Shown: in pieces, positions 37,313 through 46,692 of the stretch | Position numbering within the stretch: the first letter of the stretch is position 1 | Layout of the letters: each line of letters starts with the position of its first letter | Source: Parageobacillus thermantarcticus | GTDB lineage: Bacteria; Bacillota; Bacilli; Bacillales; Anoxybacillaceae | Assembly (NCBI RefSeq): GCF_900111865.1 | Contig: NZ_FOJS01000004.1 | Span: forward strand, 14,679 to 78,678 | Direction of reading: 5' to 3' | Length of the DNA stretch: 64,000 nt | Program-made: the position numbers and the translations under genes | The notes under the pieces: model-generated | Told to the model about the DNA's origin: nothing | What the model saw: only the letters and a program-made list of their open reading frames with translations | Databases searched by the model: none

Positions 37313-38290
37313 TTATTGTAGCGATTGCGCCGCGGTAATAAGCGTCAGCTTGTACACATCTTCCGCATTGCAGCCGCGCGACAGATCGTTCACAGGCTTA
37401 TTGAGCCCTTGCAAAATCGGACCAACCGCTTCAAAATTGCCGAGGCGCTGAGCGATTTTATAGCCGATATTTCCCGCTTCTAAGCTTGGGAAAATAAATA
37501 CGTTCGCGTCTCCTTGAATAACGGAATCCGGCGCTTTCTTTTTCGCGACGGACGGAACGAACGCCGCGTCGAACTGAAACTCGCCGTCCAACACTAAGTC
37601 CGGCGCCATTTCTTTTGCAAGCCGCACCGCTTCGACAACTTTTTCCGTTTCCGGCGATTGTGCCGATCCTTTTGTCGAAAAGCTCAACATCGCCACGCGC
37701 GGTTCGATGTCGAACATTTTTGCCGTGTTGGCGCTCTCGACAGCAATTTCCGCCAAATCTTGGCTGTCCGGGGCAATGTTGATCGCGCAATCGGCAAATA
37801 CGTACTTCTCATCACCGCGCACCATAATGAACACGCCCGACGTTTTGCGGACGCCTTGTTTCGTTTTAATAATTTGCAACGCAGGTCTCACCGTATCGGC
37901 CGTTGAATGCGCCGCGCCGCTGACAAGCCCATGCGCCTTATCCATATACACGAGCATCGTGCCAAAATAATTTTCGTCAAGAAGCAGCTTTCGCGCCGTT
38001 TCTTCCGTCACTTTTCCTTTGCGGCGTTCGACAAATGCGGCAACAAGCTCGTCCATTTCCCCGTACTGATGCGGGTCAATGATTTCAACATTCGGAAGCG
38101 TCAATCCAAGCTCGCTCGCTTTTTGCTTTACCGCTTCTTCGTTGCCGATGACAATCGGCGCGACGATTTGCTCGTTCGCCAGACGGCTCACCGCTGTTAA
38201 AATACGCTCATCAAGCCCTTCCGGAAACACGATTTTCCGTTGTTTTCCCACCACTTTTTCTTTTAAAGCAGAAAATAAATCGCTATTCAC
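37313..38290 (-). CDS. pta: Phosphate acetyltransferase
   Basis: Converts acetyl-CoA and phosphate to acetyl-phosphate in overflow metabolism, feeding acetate kinase (not here). The 325-residue short form has VFPEGLDERIL, the CoA/phosphate residues around SGAAHSTADTVRPAL and the C-terminal GNIGYKIAQRLG and NKPVNDLSRGC. The start is GTG at 38290 with GAGGAGG upstream. A weak CcpA-like box lies before it; B. subtilis pta is CcpA-activated. Confidence 0.95.
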   Translation of the reverse strand: MNSDLFSALKEKVVGKQRKIVFPEGLDERILTAVSRLANEQIVAPIVIGNEEAVKQKASELGLTLPNVEIIDPHQYGEMDELVAAFVERRKGKVTEETARKLLLDENYFGTMLVYMDKAHGLVSGAAHSTADTVRPALQIIKTKQGVRKTSGVFIMVRGDEKYVFADCAINIAPDSQDLAEIAVESANTAKMFDIEPRVAMLSFSTKGSAQSPETEKVVEAVRLAKEMAPDLVLDGEFQFDAAFVPSVAKKKAPDSVIQGDANVFIFPSLEAGNIGYKIAQRLGNFEAVGPILQGLNKPVNDLSRGCNAEDVYKLTLITAAQSLQ

Positions 38291-38361
38291 GAACGAATCC
38301 TCCTCAATGTATGAAATGCCCTATATACTAGGATACTCTTATTATGTAGAAACGCAACCAA

Positions 38362-38375
38362 GTTAAGCACTTACA
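38362..38375 (-). promoter_or_regulatory. Possible cre (CcpA) site before pta
   Basis: TGTAAGTGCTTAAC on the minus strand resembles the cre consensus TGWAANCGNTNWCA with about three mismatches. Its place upstream of pta fits known CcpA activation, but the match is weak. Confidence 0.25.
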
Positions 38376-38494
38376 ATAAAAAGTCGCTTTATTAAAACAA
38401 TTCAGTTTACTGCCTTTTATATGCGACATTCGAGCGTTTCTCGGTTAAACTATGGTATAGTAAAACTGTAAATTACATATAAGGAGTGAGGAAA

Positions 38495-39241
38495 ATGAGT
38501 GAAGCGGCACAAACACTCGATGGCTGGTATTGCCTTCACGATTTCCGCTCGGTCGATTGGAGCGCTTGGAAAACGTTAACGAGCGATGAGCGTGAAGCAG
38601 CCATTCGCGAGTTTTTATCATTAATCGAAAAATGGCAGGAAACGGAAGACAAACAAGAAGGCAGCCACGCGGTTTATACGATCGTCGGGCAAAAAGCCGA
38701 CATTATGTTTATGATTTTGCGGCCGACGATCGAAGAATTGAATGAAATCGAAACGGCGCTAAACAAAACAAAACTGGCCGAATGTTTAGTACCAGCCTAT
38801 TCTTACGTTTCCGTCGTCGAGTTAAGCAACTACTTAGCCTCCGGAAATGAGGACCCTTATCAAATTCCGGAAGTGCGCCGCCGTCTCTACCCAATTTTGC
38901 CGAAAACGAAGCACATTTGCTTCTATCCGATGGACAAGCGCCGCCAAGGCAATGACAACTGGTACATGCTTTCAATGGAAGAACGCCGCAATTTAATGCG
39001 CGCCCACGGCATGACAGGTCGGAAATACGCCGGCAAAGTGACGCAAATTATCACCGGCTCCGTCGGCTTGGATGATTTTGAATGGGGCGTAACATTGTTC
39101 TCCGACGATGCATTGCAATTTAAAAAGCTCGTTTACGAAATGCGTTTTGACGAAGTGAGCGCCCGCTATGGGGAATTTGGATCATTCTTTGTCGGAAACC
39201 GTTTAACGGTGGAAAAAGTGCCGTTATTTTTCCACGTTTAA
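38495..39241 (+). CDS. hemQ: Coproheme decarboxylase HemQ (ChdC)
   Basis: Last enzyme of the Gram-positive coproporphyrin-dependent haem pathway; it oxidatively decarboxylates coproheme to haem b. The 248-residue chlorite-dismutase-fold protein has catalytic Tyr144 in CFYPMDKRR and proximal haem ligand His171 in [17 protein letters not shown] structure from G. stearothermophilus is known for this family. AAGGAG sits before the ATG at 38495; a GTG three codons up is less well placed. Divergent from pta. Confidence 0.94.
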   Translation: MSEAAQTLDGWYCLHDFRSVDWSAWKTLTSDEREAAIREFLSLIEKWQETEDKQEGSHAVYTIVGQKADIMFMILRPTIEELNEIETALNKTKLAECLVPAYSYVSVVELSNYLASGNEDPYQIPEVRRRLYPILPKTKHICFYPMDKRRQGNDNWYMLSMEERRNLMRAHGMTGRKYAGKVTQIITGSVGLDDFEWGVTLFSDDALQFKKLVYEMRFDEVSARYGEFGSFFVGNRLTVEKVPLFFHV

Positions 39242-39248
39242 TCTATTC

Positions 39249-39282
39249 TCCCGCTTCTTTTCCAAAAGAAGCGGGAATTTTT
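39249..39282 (+). terminator. hemQ terminator
   Basis: TCCCGCTTCTTTT (39249-39261) and AAAAGAAGCGGGA (39264-39276) form a 13-bp stem with a tight loop, followed by a T-run. Confidence 0.9.
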
Positions 39283-39324
39283 TGTCTTTGCGCTCCTGTT
39301 TTTTGGACAAACCTCGTTTTTTTG

Positions 39325-39353
39325 TCATATCCCGCTTTTTTCTCCCATAAATA
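39325..39353 (+). promoter_or_regulatory. Sigma-E-type promoter of cwlJ
   Basis: TCATATC (39325-39331), 14-base spacer, CATAAATA (39346-39353), close to the sigma-E pattern (KMATATT and CATACAnT). cwlJ is a sigma-E gene in B. subtilis. It would give a leader of about 100 bases. Confidence 0.45.
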
Positions 39354-39458
39354 TAAAATCAGAAATTCGCATTCAAAAATTTATTGTCCATTGTCACCAT
39401 TTTTCACTTGTATCAATAGCCTAATATTGTTGAGAACAAAGACAGTTGAGGTGACAAT

Positions 39459-39887
39459 ATGGCTGTTGTGGCATGCACAGATGAAGACGTAAAATTGTTG
39501 GCGAGGCTGATGCGGGCAGAAGCAGAAGGCGACGGAAGACTTGGCATGTTAATGGTCGGAAACGTCGGCGTAAACCGCGTCATCGCCAATTGCCTTGACT
39601 TTCGGGGGCTGCGCACGATCCGCCAAATGGTGTTTCAAAGCCCGGGCGGGTTTGAGGCGGTGCAAAAAGGCTATTTCTACCAAAGAGCAAGAGACATCGA
39701 CATTCAATTAGCCCGTCAAGTGATTCGCGGCTGGCGATACCATCCCGCCACCTACGCGCTCTGGTTTTTTAAACCTCCAGAGGGGGCGGATTGTCCGCCA
39801 CAATGGTTTGGCCAATGGAACGCCGGCCGTTATAAATCGCATTGTTTTTATGCGCCGACACCAAGCGATTGCCCAAGAGTATATTAA
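39459..39887 (+). CDS. cwlJ: Spore cortex-lytic enzyme CwlJ
   Basis: Cell-wall hydrolase in the spore coat that degrades cortex during germination, responsive to calcium-dipicolinate. The 142-residue protein is the SleB/CwlJ catalytic domain alone, with the conserved Glu in RLMRAEAEGDGRLGMLMVGNV and the FYAPTPSDC tail; there is no signal peptide, as expected for mother-cell coat assembly. GAGGTG precedes the ATG. It forms an operon with gerQ, 24 bases downstream. Confidence 0.94.
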   Translation: MAVVACTDEDVKLLARLMRAEAEGDGRLGMLMVGNVGVNRVIANCLDFRGLRTIRQMVFQSPGGFEAVQKGYFYQRARDIDIQLARQVIRGWRYHPATYALWFFKPPEGADCPPQWFGQWNAGRYKSHCFYAPTPSDCPRVY

Positions 39888-39911
39888 ATTTGATGAAGGA
39901 GGTTCTTCCTT

Positions 39912-40427
39912 ATGTCCGCTAACTCGTACGAAAATACGTTTAACTCTTTGGAGGACGAACGTCAACAACCTTATTATCCGTATCTATATGGATACATGTA
40001 TCCACAAGCATACTATCCGACCGCTTATCCATACTACCAGCAACCAATGATGGCGCCAGCTCCTGCATTTAGTTCTCAAGTTCCTTCTTTCGCAACGCAA
40101 ACGCCGACAACGGCAAGCCAGCCGTCCATCCCCGGCATGCTTCCGATTGAACAATCGTACATTGAAAACATTTTGCGCCTCAACAAAGGAAGAATGGTTA
40201 CCGTATATATGACGTTTGAAAACAATCGAGAATGGAACGCGAAAGTATTCCGCGGCGTCATCGAAGCGGCGGGACGCGACCATTTGATTTTAAGCGACCC
40301 GCAAACGGGAATGCGCTATTTACTGCCAATGATCTACCTTGATTATATCGTGTTTGAGGGGGAAATTGCCTACGAATATCCGTTCGCCGGCGCGACCGCG
40401 GGATTAAGCACCTATTCTCCGCGATAA
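39912..40427 (+). CDS. gerQ: Spore coat protein GerQ
   Basis: Coat protein needed to place CwlJ in the spore; it is crosslinked by transglutaminase in B. subtilis. In 171 residues, the N-terminal 70 are low in complexity and rich in Tyr, Pro and Gln (repeated PYY, YPQ), followed by a conserved C-terminal domain (SYIENILRLNKGRMVTVYMTF to YIVFEGEIAYEYPF). GAAGGAGG precedes the ATG at 39912. No strong terminator is seen after it on the plus strand. Confidence 0.93.
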   Translation: MSANSYENTFNSLEDERQQPYYPYLYGYMYPQAYYPTAYPYYQQPMMAPAPAFSSQVPSFATQTPTTASQPSIPGMLPIEQSYIENILRLNKGRMVTVYMTFENNREWNAKVFRGVIEAAGRDHLILSDPQTGMRYLLPMIYLDYIVFEGEIAYEYPFAGATAGLSTYSPR

Positions 40428-40498
40428 AGCTTCCAAAAAATCCCTCGCACGCAAACAATGTTGCACCACGTGGCACCCCTTTTACTGGAAAACAGCAC

Positions 40499-40520
40499 GG
40501 GGCAGACGCTTGCCTGCCCC
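40499..40520 (-). terminator. Hairpin between gerQ and ywdK
   Basis: GGGGCAG (40499-40505) and CTGCCCC (40514-40520). It directly follows the ywdK stop and probably serves both convergent genes; T-run is poor. Confidence 0.55.
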
Positions 40521-40521
40521 A

Positions 40522-40893
40522 TTACAACGCTTTCGCCGCCGCGTATCCGATCAGTATCCACGCAATCAAAAACGCAACGCCGCCAAACGGCGTGATCGCC
40601 CCGAGCGGTTTGATTTGCGTCAAGCTTAAAACATATAAGCTCCCAGAAAACAATACAATGCCAATAAACATAATCCAGCCGGCTGCCGTCAACAAGTTTA
40701 TATTCGGAAACTTGCCGAGCATCAATCCGACGACAAACAAACCGAGCGCGTGGAACATTTGATATTGTACGCCCGTTTTCCATATTTCAAAATAACGATC
40801 CGGAATTTTTCCTTCCAGCCCATGCGCTCCAAACGCCCCAAGCGCAACAGATAAAAACGCGTTAATCGCTCCAAGAAGCACAAACGTTTTCAT
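40522..40893 (-). CDS. ywdK: DUF423 membrane protein YwdK
   Basis: Small membrane protein of 123 residues with four hydrophobic segments, of the DUF423 family. The N-terminal GAINAFLSVALGAFGAHGLEGKI and GVQYQMFHALGLF are characteristic. Function unknown. Same relative place as B. subtilis ywdK, after gerQ. Confidence 0.9.
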   Translation of the reverse strand: MKTFVLLGAINAFLSVALGAFGAHGLEGKIPDRYFEIWKTGVQYQMFHALGLFVVGLMLGKFPNINLLTAAGWIMFIGIVLFSGSLYVLSLTQIKPLGAITPFGGVAFLIAWILIGYAAAKAL

Positions 40894-40954
40894 TTACCTC
40901 CGTCCCCTCATGAACAATTTTCCATCACTATGATAACGTATTTCCGCATAAAAG

Positions 40955-40979
40955 AAAAACCCCCTCTGTTTTAGAAGGG
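40955..40979 (-). terminator. ywdI terminator
   Basis: CCCCCTCT (40960-40967) and AGAAGGG (40973-40979) pair with one mismatch, followed by five T residues on the minus strand. Confidence 0.65.
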
Positions 40980-41050
40980 CCGTCGACGATCAATCCAGCA
41001 TGCTGATGTCTCTGGATTTTGCCTATCGATGATGAAAGAAAAAATCACAC

Positions 41051-41311
41051 TTAAAAATCGAATAACGATGGTCCGTTCGCATCATCTCCGATGTCGATTC
41101 GCTCGCTTTTCCCTTGTGGAATGGAAAGCGGCGCCGTGGCCGCGACAGAAGTGACCGTCGTTTCCTTTTCTTCTTCTTTTTCCAGCACTAAATCACACAA
41201 AGCGCGAACGGCGGCGACGTGCTCGCGCAAACGTTGCGGGCTGGCAGCGACTTTTGCTTGCCGTAGCTGTTCTTCCATTTTCGTTAAAATGGCAGCAATC
41301 GGTATATTCAA
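41051..41311 (-). CDS. ywdI: YwdI family protein (DUF5327)
   Basis: Small conserved Bacillaceae protein of 86 residues: an N-terminal amphipathic helix (ILTKMEEQLRQAKVAASPQRLREHVAAVRALCDLVLE) and a variable Thr/Ser-rich tail ending in SLFDF. Function unknown. I take TTG at 41311 as start, eight bases after GGAG and giving MNIPIAAIL; GTG codons at 41314 and 41320 are alternatives. Confidence 0.78.
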   Translation of the reverse strand: MNIPIAAILTKMEEQLRQAKVAASPQRLREHVAAVRALCDLVLEKEEEKETTVTSVAATAPLSIPQGKSERIDIGDDANGPSLFDF

Positions 41312-41476
41312 CACTTTCACTCCTATTCTACATAAAATTGCGATGAACGTTTGGCTCCGTCATTTTCCCGTTCGCTTTCTTCTATTTCATATTCACACTT
41401 TAGAAAAAAGGGAAGGGAACAAGATGAGGCTTGCCGCGCGCAGCGTTTTCTGGCTCCGACAGAAAAGCTTCCACCA

Positions 41477-42151
41477 TTAAATATTTTCGATCTGCCAATC
41501 AATCGGCTCGCGCCCCACTTTTTGCAAAAAGGCATTTGTGCGCGAAAAAGGGCGGTGGCCAAAAAAGCCGCGCGCAGCGGAAAACGGGCTTGGATGCGGC
41601 GCTTCAATAACATAATGGTGCGGATTGGTAATGAGCTCTTTTTTTTCTTGCGCGTTCCGCCCCCATAAAAGAAAGACAACGGGATCTTGTTTTTCATTCA
41701 CAAGCTCAATCACGCGGTTAGTAAAAATTTCCCATCCTTTTCCTTTATGTGAATTTGCTTGCCCGCGTCTTACGGTTAATACCGTGTTTAACAATAGCAC
41801 TCCCTGCTTTGCCCACTTTACTAAATAGCCGTTGTTTGGAATGTAGCAGCCTAAATCGTCATGAAGCTCTTTAAAAATATTGACTAGTGACGGCGGCAAC
41901 GGAACTCCCGGTTTGACGGAAAAGCTCAATCCGTGCGCCTGTCCCGGCCCGTGATACGGATCTTGCCCTAAAATAACGACTTTCACTTGCGCATATGGCG
42001 TATAATGAAGCGCGTTAAAAATATCATACATATCCGGGTAAATCGTTCTCGTGCGGTATTCTTCTTTCAAAAATTCACGCAGCTTTATGTAATACGGCTT
42101 GCGAAACTCTTCTTCGAGCAGTGGAGCCCAGTCGTTTTTTAAAATCGCCAT
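41477..42151 (-). CDS. ung: Uracil-DNA glycosylase
   Basis: Removes uracil from DNA in base-excision repair. The 224-residue family 1 enzyme has the water-activating Asp64 in [13 protein letters not shown], the uracil pocket FNALHY and SFSV, and the His loop in [18 protein letters not shown] at 42151 follows AAAGGGAG; a 34-codon in-frame extension reads back into the YkvA-type gene and is rejected. Confidence 0.97.
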   Translation of the reverse strand: MAILKNDWAPLLEEEFRKPYYIKLREFLKEEYRTRTIYPDMYDIFNALHYTPYAQVKVVILGQDPYHGPGQAHGLSFSVKPGVPLPPSLVNIFKELHDDLGCYIPNNGYLVKWAKQGVLLLNTVLTVRRGQANSHKGKGWEIFTNRVIELVNEKQDPVVFLLWGRNAQEKKELITNPHHYVIEAPHPSPFSAARGFFGHRPFSRTNAFLQKVGREPIDWQIENI

Positions 42152-42200
42152 AGCCAAAACTCCCTTTCGTTTGTTCATCATTAATGTATCATAACCAATT

Positions 42201-42581
42201 TCATATAAACCGTTCAGCGAGAAACTGGAGCAGCCAAACGAACAGCGCCACATACAAAAAAATGATCAACCCGCCGACAAGCCAGTTTTTTGGCTTTTCT
42301 TTCTTCGCCAATTCCGCCGCTTGGGCGCGATATTCAGCGATGACCTCATTCGGCATCCATTTCAAAGCGAGATAAATGCCGAGAGGAACAAGAATCAAAT
42401 CATCGAGATACCCTAAAATCGGGATAAAATCGGGAACAAGATCAATCGGACTGAAGGCATAAGCGACGACACATAGCGTAAACAACCGCAACCACCGAGA
42501 AACCCGAGGGTCTTTATACGCTAAATACAAAACAAACAATTCTCGTTTTAGCTCCTTCGCTCGCCGTTTCCATGTCTGCAT
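42201..42581 (-). CDS. DUF1232 (YkvA-like) membrane protein
   Basis: A 126-residue protein with a central DUF1232 motif [27 protein letters not shown] and a C-terminal membrane helix. Function unknown. ATG at 42581 with AAAGGAG. It lies 49 bases upstream of ung in the same direction and may share a transcript with it. Confidence 0.85.
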   Translation of the reverse strand: MQTWKRRAKELKRELFVLYLAYKDPRVSRWLRLFTLCVVAYAFSPIDLVPDFIPILGYLDDLILVPLGIYLALKWMPNEVIAEYRAQAAELAKKEKPKNWLVGGLIIFLYVALFVWLLQFLAERFI

Positions 42582-42802
42582 TTCGCTTCTCCTTTTTCCG
42601 TAATATTGTAAGACACGGACATGTTATTTGTAAACTTGCCTAAAGAGGTGGAACAGTGACGGTAATCGAGACAACGATAAACTATACAACCTATTTCTAT
42701 TATTACGGAAAATCGCGAAAAAGCACAACATGTTGGAAACAAAGAGAAAACATCTGCCGCCGAAAATGTTGCTGTCGTTTTCCGATTTTTCATCATACCA
42801 AA

Positions 42803-42837
42803 ATTAAAGAGCGCCTTATCCAAGCAAAGGCGCTCTT
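42803..42837 (-). terminator. glyS terminator
   Basis: AAGAGCGCCTT (42807-42817) and AAGGCGCTCTT (42827-42837) form an 11-bp stem immediately after glyS; downstream on the minus strand is TTAATTTT. Confidence 0.8.
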
Positions 42838-42848
42838 CTTTTCAATGG

Positions 42849-44231
42849 CTAAAATTGAATTTTTTCCTCTAAAAAGCTTTTTAACTGAGAAATCGGAATT
42901 CGCACTTGTTCCATTGTGTCGCGGTCACGCACCGTCACCATGCCGTCTTGCTCGGAATCAAAATCGTACGTAATACAGAACGGCGTGCCGATTTCATCTT
43001 GGCGGCGATAACGTTTGCCGATCGAACCGGACTCGTCGTAATCGACCATAAAATGTTTCGACAAATCGGCAAAAATGTTGCGCGCTTTTTCCGCCAATTT
43101 TTTCGATAACGGAAATACGGCGGCTTTATAAGGAGCAAGCGCCGGATGCAGGCGCATCACCGTCCGCGTCGTGCCATCGTCCAACTCTTCTTCGTCGTAG
43201 GCGTCAATCATGAACGCCAGCGTCACGCGGTCTGCGCCAAGGGATGGCTCAATGCAATAAGGGATGTAACGTTCGTTCGTTTCTTGATCGATATATCGGA
43301 AATCTTCGCCAGAATATTCCATATGTCGTTTTAAATCGTAATCTGTGCGTGAGGCAATGCCCCATAGCTCGCCCCAGCCAAACGGGAATTTGTATTCGAT
43401 ATCGGTTGTGGCGTTGCTGTAGTGCGACAATTCTTCTTTCGTATGGTCGCGGAGGCGGATGTTTTCCTCCTTCATGCCCAACGACAACAGCCATTGCTTG
43501 CAAAACTGCTTCCAGTAATCAAACCATTTCAATTCCTCGCCGGGCTTGCAGAAAAACTCCAGCTCCATTTGTTCGAATTCGCGGGTGCGGAACGTGAAGT
43601 TTCCCGGCGTAATTTCGTTGCGGAAGCTTTTTCCGATCTGCGCGATGCCAAATGGCAGCTTTTTCCGCATCGTACGCTGGACGTTTTTAAAGTTCACGAA
43701 AATGCCTTGCGCCGTTTCCGGACGGAGATAAATTTCGTTCGCGCTTGATTCCGTTACTCCTTGATACGTTTTAAACATTAAGTTAAATTGCCGAACGTTC
43801 GTAAAATCATGGCTGCCGCATTCCGGGCAAGCGATGTTATGCTCTTTAATCAGTTCTTCCATTTTTTCAAACGGAAGGCCATCGACGACCATTTCGATTC
43901 CCTTTTCTTCTAGCGCACTTTCGATCAGCTTGTCAGCGCGATGGCGCGCTTTACATTGCTTACAGTCAATCATCGGATCATTAAAATTGCCTAAATGGCC
44001 GGACGCTTCCCACGTTTTTGGATTCATTAAAATCGCCGCATCCAAGCCGACGTTATAAGGCGATTCTTGAACGAACTTTTTCCACCATGCCCGCTTAATA
44101 TTGTTTTTTAATTCCGTTCCGAGCGGGCCGTAATCCCATGTGTTTGCCAAGCCGCCGTAAATTTCCGAGCCTGGAAACACAAAGCCGCGATGTTTGGCGT
44201 GAGCAACGATTTGCTCCATTGTCACTGACAT
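42849..44231 (-). CDS. glyQS: Glycyl-tRNA synthetase (single-chain, dimeric type)
   Basis: Class II synthetase of 460 residues, the eukaryote-like alpha2 form found in bacilli rather than the alpha2-beta2 form. Motif 1 region [12 protein letters not shown], motif 2 [26 protein letters not shown], motif 3 [12 protein letters not shown] and a zinc insert with CKQC and CPECG. The C-terminal anticodon domain ends at [13 protein letters not shown]. The ATG at 44231 has AAAGGAGG; upstream codons lie in the T-box leader. Expression is set by the T-box described separately. Confidence 0.96.
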   Translation of the reverse strand: MSVTMEQIVAHAKHRGFVFPGSEIYGGLANTWDYGPLGTELKNNIKRAWWKKFVQESPYNVGLDAAILMNPKTWEASGHLGNFNDPMIDCKQCKARHRADKLIESALEEKGIEMVVDGLPFEKMEELIKEHNIACPECGSHDFTNVRQFNLMFKTYQGVTESSANEIYLRPETAQGIFVNFKNVQRTMRKKLPFGIAQIGKSFRNEITPGNFTFRTREFEQMELEFFCKPGEELKWFDYWKQFCKQWLLSLGMKEENIRLRDHTKEELSHYSNATTDIEYKFPFGWGELWGIASRTDYDLKRHMEYSGEDFRYIDQETNERYIPYCIEPSLGADRVTLAFMIDAYDEEELDDGTTRTVMRLHPALAPYKAAVFPLSKKLAEKARNIFADLSKHFMVDYDESGSIGKRYRRQDEIGTPFCITYDFDSEQDGMVTVRDRDTMEQVRIPISQLKSFLEEKIQF

Positions 44232-44263
44232 GACTGCTTCCTCCTTTACCGTTTTTAAGACAA

Positions 44264-44485
44264 ACAAAAACGCTCTCGCCACTAGGCCTTGCGCCTAGGG
44301 ACGAGAGCGTGGCTCCCGCGGTTCCACCCTAGTTGATGCGACTAGCGCATCCACTTTTCAGGAAAGCAACTCCGGACTGCCGTTTCATTAACCATCTTCA
44401 CCGGGCTTCCACCGTCCCCGGCTCGCTACGGAAGAGAGGGTTAACTACTATCGATCCATCATCGTTACGCCAATATCCTATTTTG
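44264..44485 (-). promoter_or_regulatory. Glycine T-box riboswitch of glyQS
   Basis: The T-box motif AGGGTGGAACCGCGGG reads at 44330-44315 on the minus strand. The terminator follows: CGCTCTCG (44271-44278) with CGAGAGCG (44302-44309), extended by a CCTAG/CTAGG inner stem, then a run of five T. In stem I the sequence GGCAGTCCGGAG places a GGC glycine codon at 44381-44379, the expected specifier position. Uncharged tRNA-Gly should stabilise antitermination. Confidence 0.92.
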
Positions 44486-44491
44486 CTAACT

Positions 44492-44521
44492 ATAATAGCA
44501 AAATTGAAAAACGCTCGTCAA
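44492..44521 (-). promoter_or_regulatory. Sigma-A promoter of glyQS
   Basis: Minus strand TTGACG (44521-44516), 18-base spacer, TATTAT (44497-44492), starting the T-box RNA near 44485. Confidence 0.6.
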
Positions 44522-44537
44522 TGCTTGAAAACATTTT

Positions 44538-45371
44538 TTACACATGGTGTTTCAAACGCCACAGTCTCGATATGATCGGCTTCCCGTCCCAAACAATCTT
44601 GCTTTTTGCTCTTCGCTTTTTCACTTCCGGTTCGTCAAGCAGCAGCCAAAAGTTTTTCATCGGCAAAATTCCGAGCCCGTGCTTCTCGCTTAGCCTGTTT
44701 AAATACATTCGCCGCTTGTCGTCCATCTGCCGCGACAAATTGTCCCCGTCGTCGGCAAAAGCGTATAACACGCTCGCTGTCGCGACGCGCTTGACGCGAA
44801 ACGACCCGGATACGCGCAAAAAAAAGTCCCAATCCCAATAATGGTGAACATTTCGGTCAAAATAGCCGAGATGGTCATGAATCGATTTGCGATATAAACT
44901 TCCCGACGGAACATATGTCGAAAATTTCCGCATCGCTTCCCGGTCATATTCATAAGCGAATAAAAAGCGGTCTGTCGGGATACGCTGCCCGTTTTCAGTC
45001 CGATAATGAAAAATTTCGACGTCCGAATAAACGAAATCGGCATTGTTCATTTCCGCAACCATTTGCTCCATATGGCAAGGAAGCAGCAAATCGTCATCGT
45101 CGCAAAGCATGACAAGCTCCCCTTTTGCCGCTTTGACGCCGATATTTCTCGCCTCGACATGTCCGACATTGTCGCGGCAGTGAATAAGGTGAACATCGAG
45201 TTCCGGATATAACGCGACAACATCGTCAACGCGTTCGCCTCCATCATTGACAACGACGACTTCAAAATGGCGGTATGTCTGCCTGTTCAGCGATTCCAAT
45301 AATTCGGCAAGCGGGTACGGCCGATTGTATGTCGGAATGACAACAGATACAAAAGCATTCAAGTGGTTCAC
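44538..45371 (-). CDS. ywdF: GT2 family glycosyltransferase YwdF
   Basis: Family 2 glycosyltransferase of 277 residues. The GT-A core starts SVVIPTYNRPYPLAELLESL; the nucleotide-sugar metal site is DDDD in VMLCDDDDLLLPCHMEQM. A conserved DWDFFLRVS follows. No membrane helix is seen. Acceptor is unknown, a cell-surface or spore glycan being likely. GTG at 45371 with GAGG six bases upstream is the start; a TTG three codons later is possible. Confidence 0.88.
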   Translation of the reverse strand: MNHLNAFVSVVIPTYNRPYPLAELLESLNRQTYRHFEVVVVNDGGERVDDVVALYPELDVHLIHCRDNVGHVEARNIGVKAAKGELVMLCDDDDLLLPCHMEQMVAEMNNADFVYSDVEIFHYRTENGQRIPTDRFLFAYEYDREAMRKFSTYVPSGSLYRKSIHDHLGYFDRNVHHYWDWDFFLRVSGSFRVKRVATASVLYAFADDGDNLSRQMDDKRRMYLNRLSEKHGLGILPMKNFWLLLDEPEVKKRRAKSKIVWDGKPIISRLWRLKHHV

Positions 45372-45393
45372 TCACCGCCTCTCTTGCATACAT

Positions 45394-45436
45394 AAAAAAA
45401 GAAGGAGCAATTATCCTAAAGGTATAGCTCCTTTTC
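45394..45436 (-). terminator. Terminator of the NiaP-like gene
   Basis: GAAGGAGC (45401-45408) and GCTCCTTT (45427-45434), followed by seven T residues on the minus strand. Confidence 0.8.
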
Positions 45437-45451
45437 GTTTTTGTCAAATAT

Positions 45452-46648
45452 TTATGCCAATTCCCGCTGTTTCGTCTCTTTTCCGAGCGCCCATACCGCG
45501 ATAACGCCGACGAAAATGGAAACGCAAAAAATCGCAAAAATCGTTGTAACGGTGAGACCATTGCCGACAAAATAACCGACGAAAAGCGGGCCTAAAACGC
45601 CGCCGATGCGCCCAAACGCCGCCGCCATTCCGGCTCCCGTGCCGCGGATCGAAGTCGGGTAAAGCTCCGGCGTATAAGCGTATAACGCTCCCCATGCGCC
45701 AAGGTTAAAAAACGACAGCAAAATTCCAGAAGCCATCAACAGCGCGAGCGAATCGGCATTGCCAAAGAAATAGGCGCTCGCAGCCGTACCGATTAAATAC
45801 GTGATGAGCACAAATTTTCGCCCCGCCCGTTCAACGAGCCACGCGGCGCTAAAATAGCCGGGCAACTGCGCCAGCGTCATTATAAGGACATATTCAAAGC
45901 TTTTAATTAAGCTAAATCCTTTCATGACCATCACGCTTGGCAGCCATAAAAACATGCCGTAGTAGGAAAATACGACGCAAAACCAAAGCACCCAAAGCAT
46001 AAACGTTTCTTTCCGGTAAGAAGATGACCAAACTTTGACGATGTTGTCCCACACCGTTTTTTCTTTATGCGCACTTGTAAACCTTGGCGAATCAGGCAGC
46101 CCCCACCGCAAATACAGGGCGTATAACGCCGGAATCGTCGCGAGCAATAGCGCCATCTGCCAGCCGTACGTCGGAATAATGAAATACGAGATGAATGCGG
46201 ATAACAACCATCCGAAAGCCCAAAAACTTTCCAGCAGCACCACGACTTTCCCGCGTTCTCGCGCCGGCACGCTTTCCGACACAAGCGTTGAAGCGACCGG
46301 CAGTTCGCCGCCCAATCCCATGCCTATGAGAAAGCGCAAAACTAAAAACGCTGCCAATGTCGTTGTTAAGGCAGATAGGCCGCTTCCTACCGAGAATAAT
46401 AATAGTGTAATAATAAACACGTTTTTTCTGCCGATGCGATCGGCCAACAATCCGAATAGCAGCGCACCGACTGCCATACCGATCGAGTTGACGCTGCCGA
46501 TCCATCCCATTTGCTCGGCGCTTAAGTTCCAATCTTTTTGCAATGCCGCGATAATAAACGACAACATGCCAACATCCATCGCGTCAAACATCCAGCCAAG
46601 CCCGGCGACTCCCAACAACTTCCGCTGCGAAATCGTTTGTTGACTCAT
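45452..46648 (-). CDS. niaP: MFS transporter, probable niacin permease NiaP
   Basis: Major facilitator of 398 residues with 12 membrane segments. It has the motif DAMDVGMLSFIIAAL in helix 1, the MFS loop LLADRIGRKN, GLGGELPVASTLVSE and the repeat motif ERAGRKFVL in the second half, typical of the sugar-porter/NiaP branch. The name rests on resemblance to B. subtilis YceI/NiaP and on a NiaR-like palindrome just downstream of its promoter. Another carboxylate substrate remains possible. Confidence 0.75.
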   Translation of the reverse strand: MSQQTISQRKLLGVAGLGWMFDAMDVGMLSFIIAALQKDWNLSAEQMGWIGSVNSIGMAVGALLFGLLADRIGRKNVFIITLLLFSVGSGLSALTTTLAAFLVLRFLIGMGLGGELPVASTLVSESVPARERGKVVVLLESFWAFGWLLSAFISYFIIPTYGWQMALLLATIPALYALYLRWGLPDSPRFTSAHKEKTVWDNIVKVWSSSYRKETFMLWVLWFCVVFSYYGMFLWLPSVMVMKGFSLIKSFEYVLIMTLAQLPGYFSAAWLVERAGRKFVLITYLIGTAASAYFFGNADSLALLMASGILLSFFNLGAWGALYAYTPELYPTSIRGTGAGMAAAFGRIGGVLGPLFVGYFVGNGLTVTTIFAIFCVSIFVGVIAVWALGKETKQRELA

Positions 46649-46666
46649 GTCAATCCTCCTATTTTA

Positions 46667-46685
46667 CAAGTGTAAAGACACCTTC
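46667..46685 (-). promoter_or_regulatory. NiaR-like operator before niaP
   Basis: The plus strand reads CAAGTGTAAAGACACCTTC, an inverted repeat GTGT/ACAC with AAG and CTT flanks. It sits between the -10 and the ribosome site, a position for repression. NiaR operators in bacilli are of this GTGT...ACAC form; the exact consensus is from memory. Confidence 0.5.
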
Positions 46686-46692
46686 TTCCATC

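Noticed and set aside
41424..41480. Mini-ORF of 18 codons with a good ribosome site downstream of ung
   Set aside because: Too short to judge, overlaps the ung stop on the other strand, and no homologue comes to mind.
42656..42973. Plus-strand frame of 105 codons near the glyQS end
   Set aside because: It runs through the glyQS terminator and the antisense of glyQS; Cys/Lys-rich, no ribosome site.
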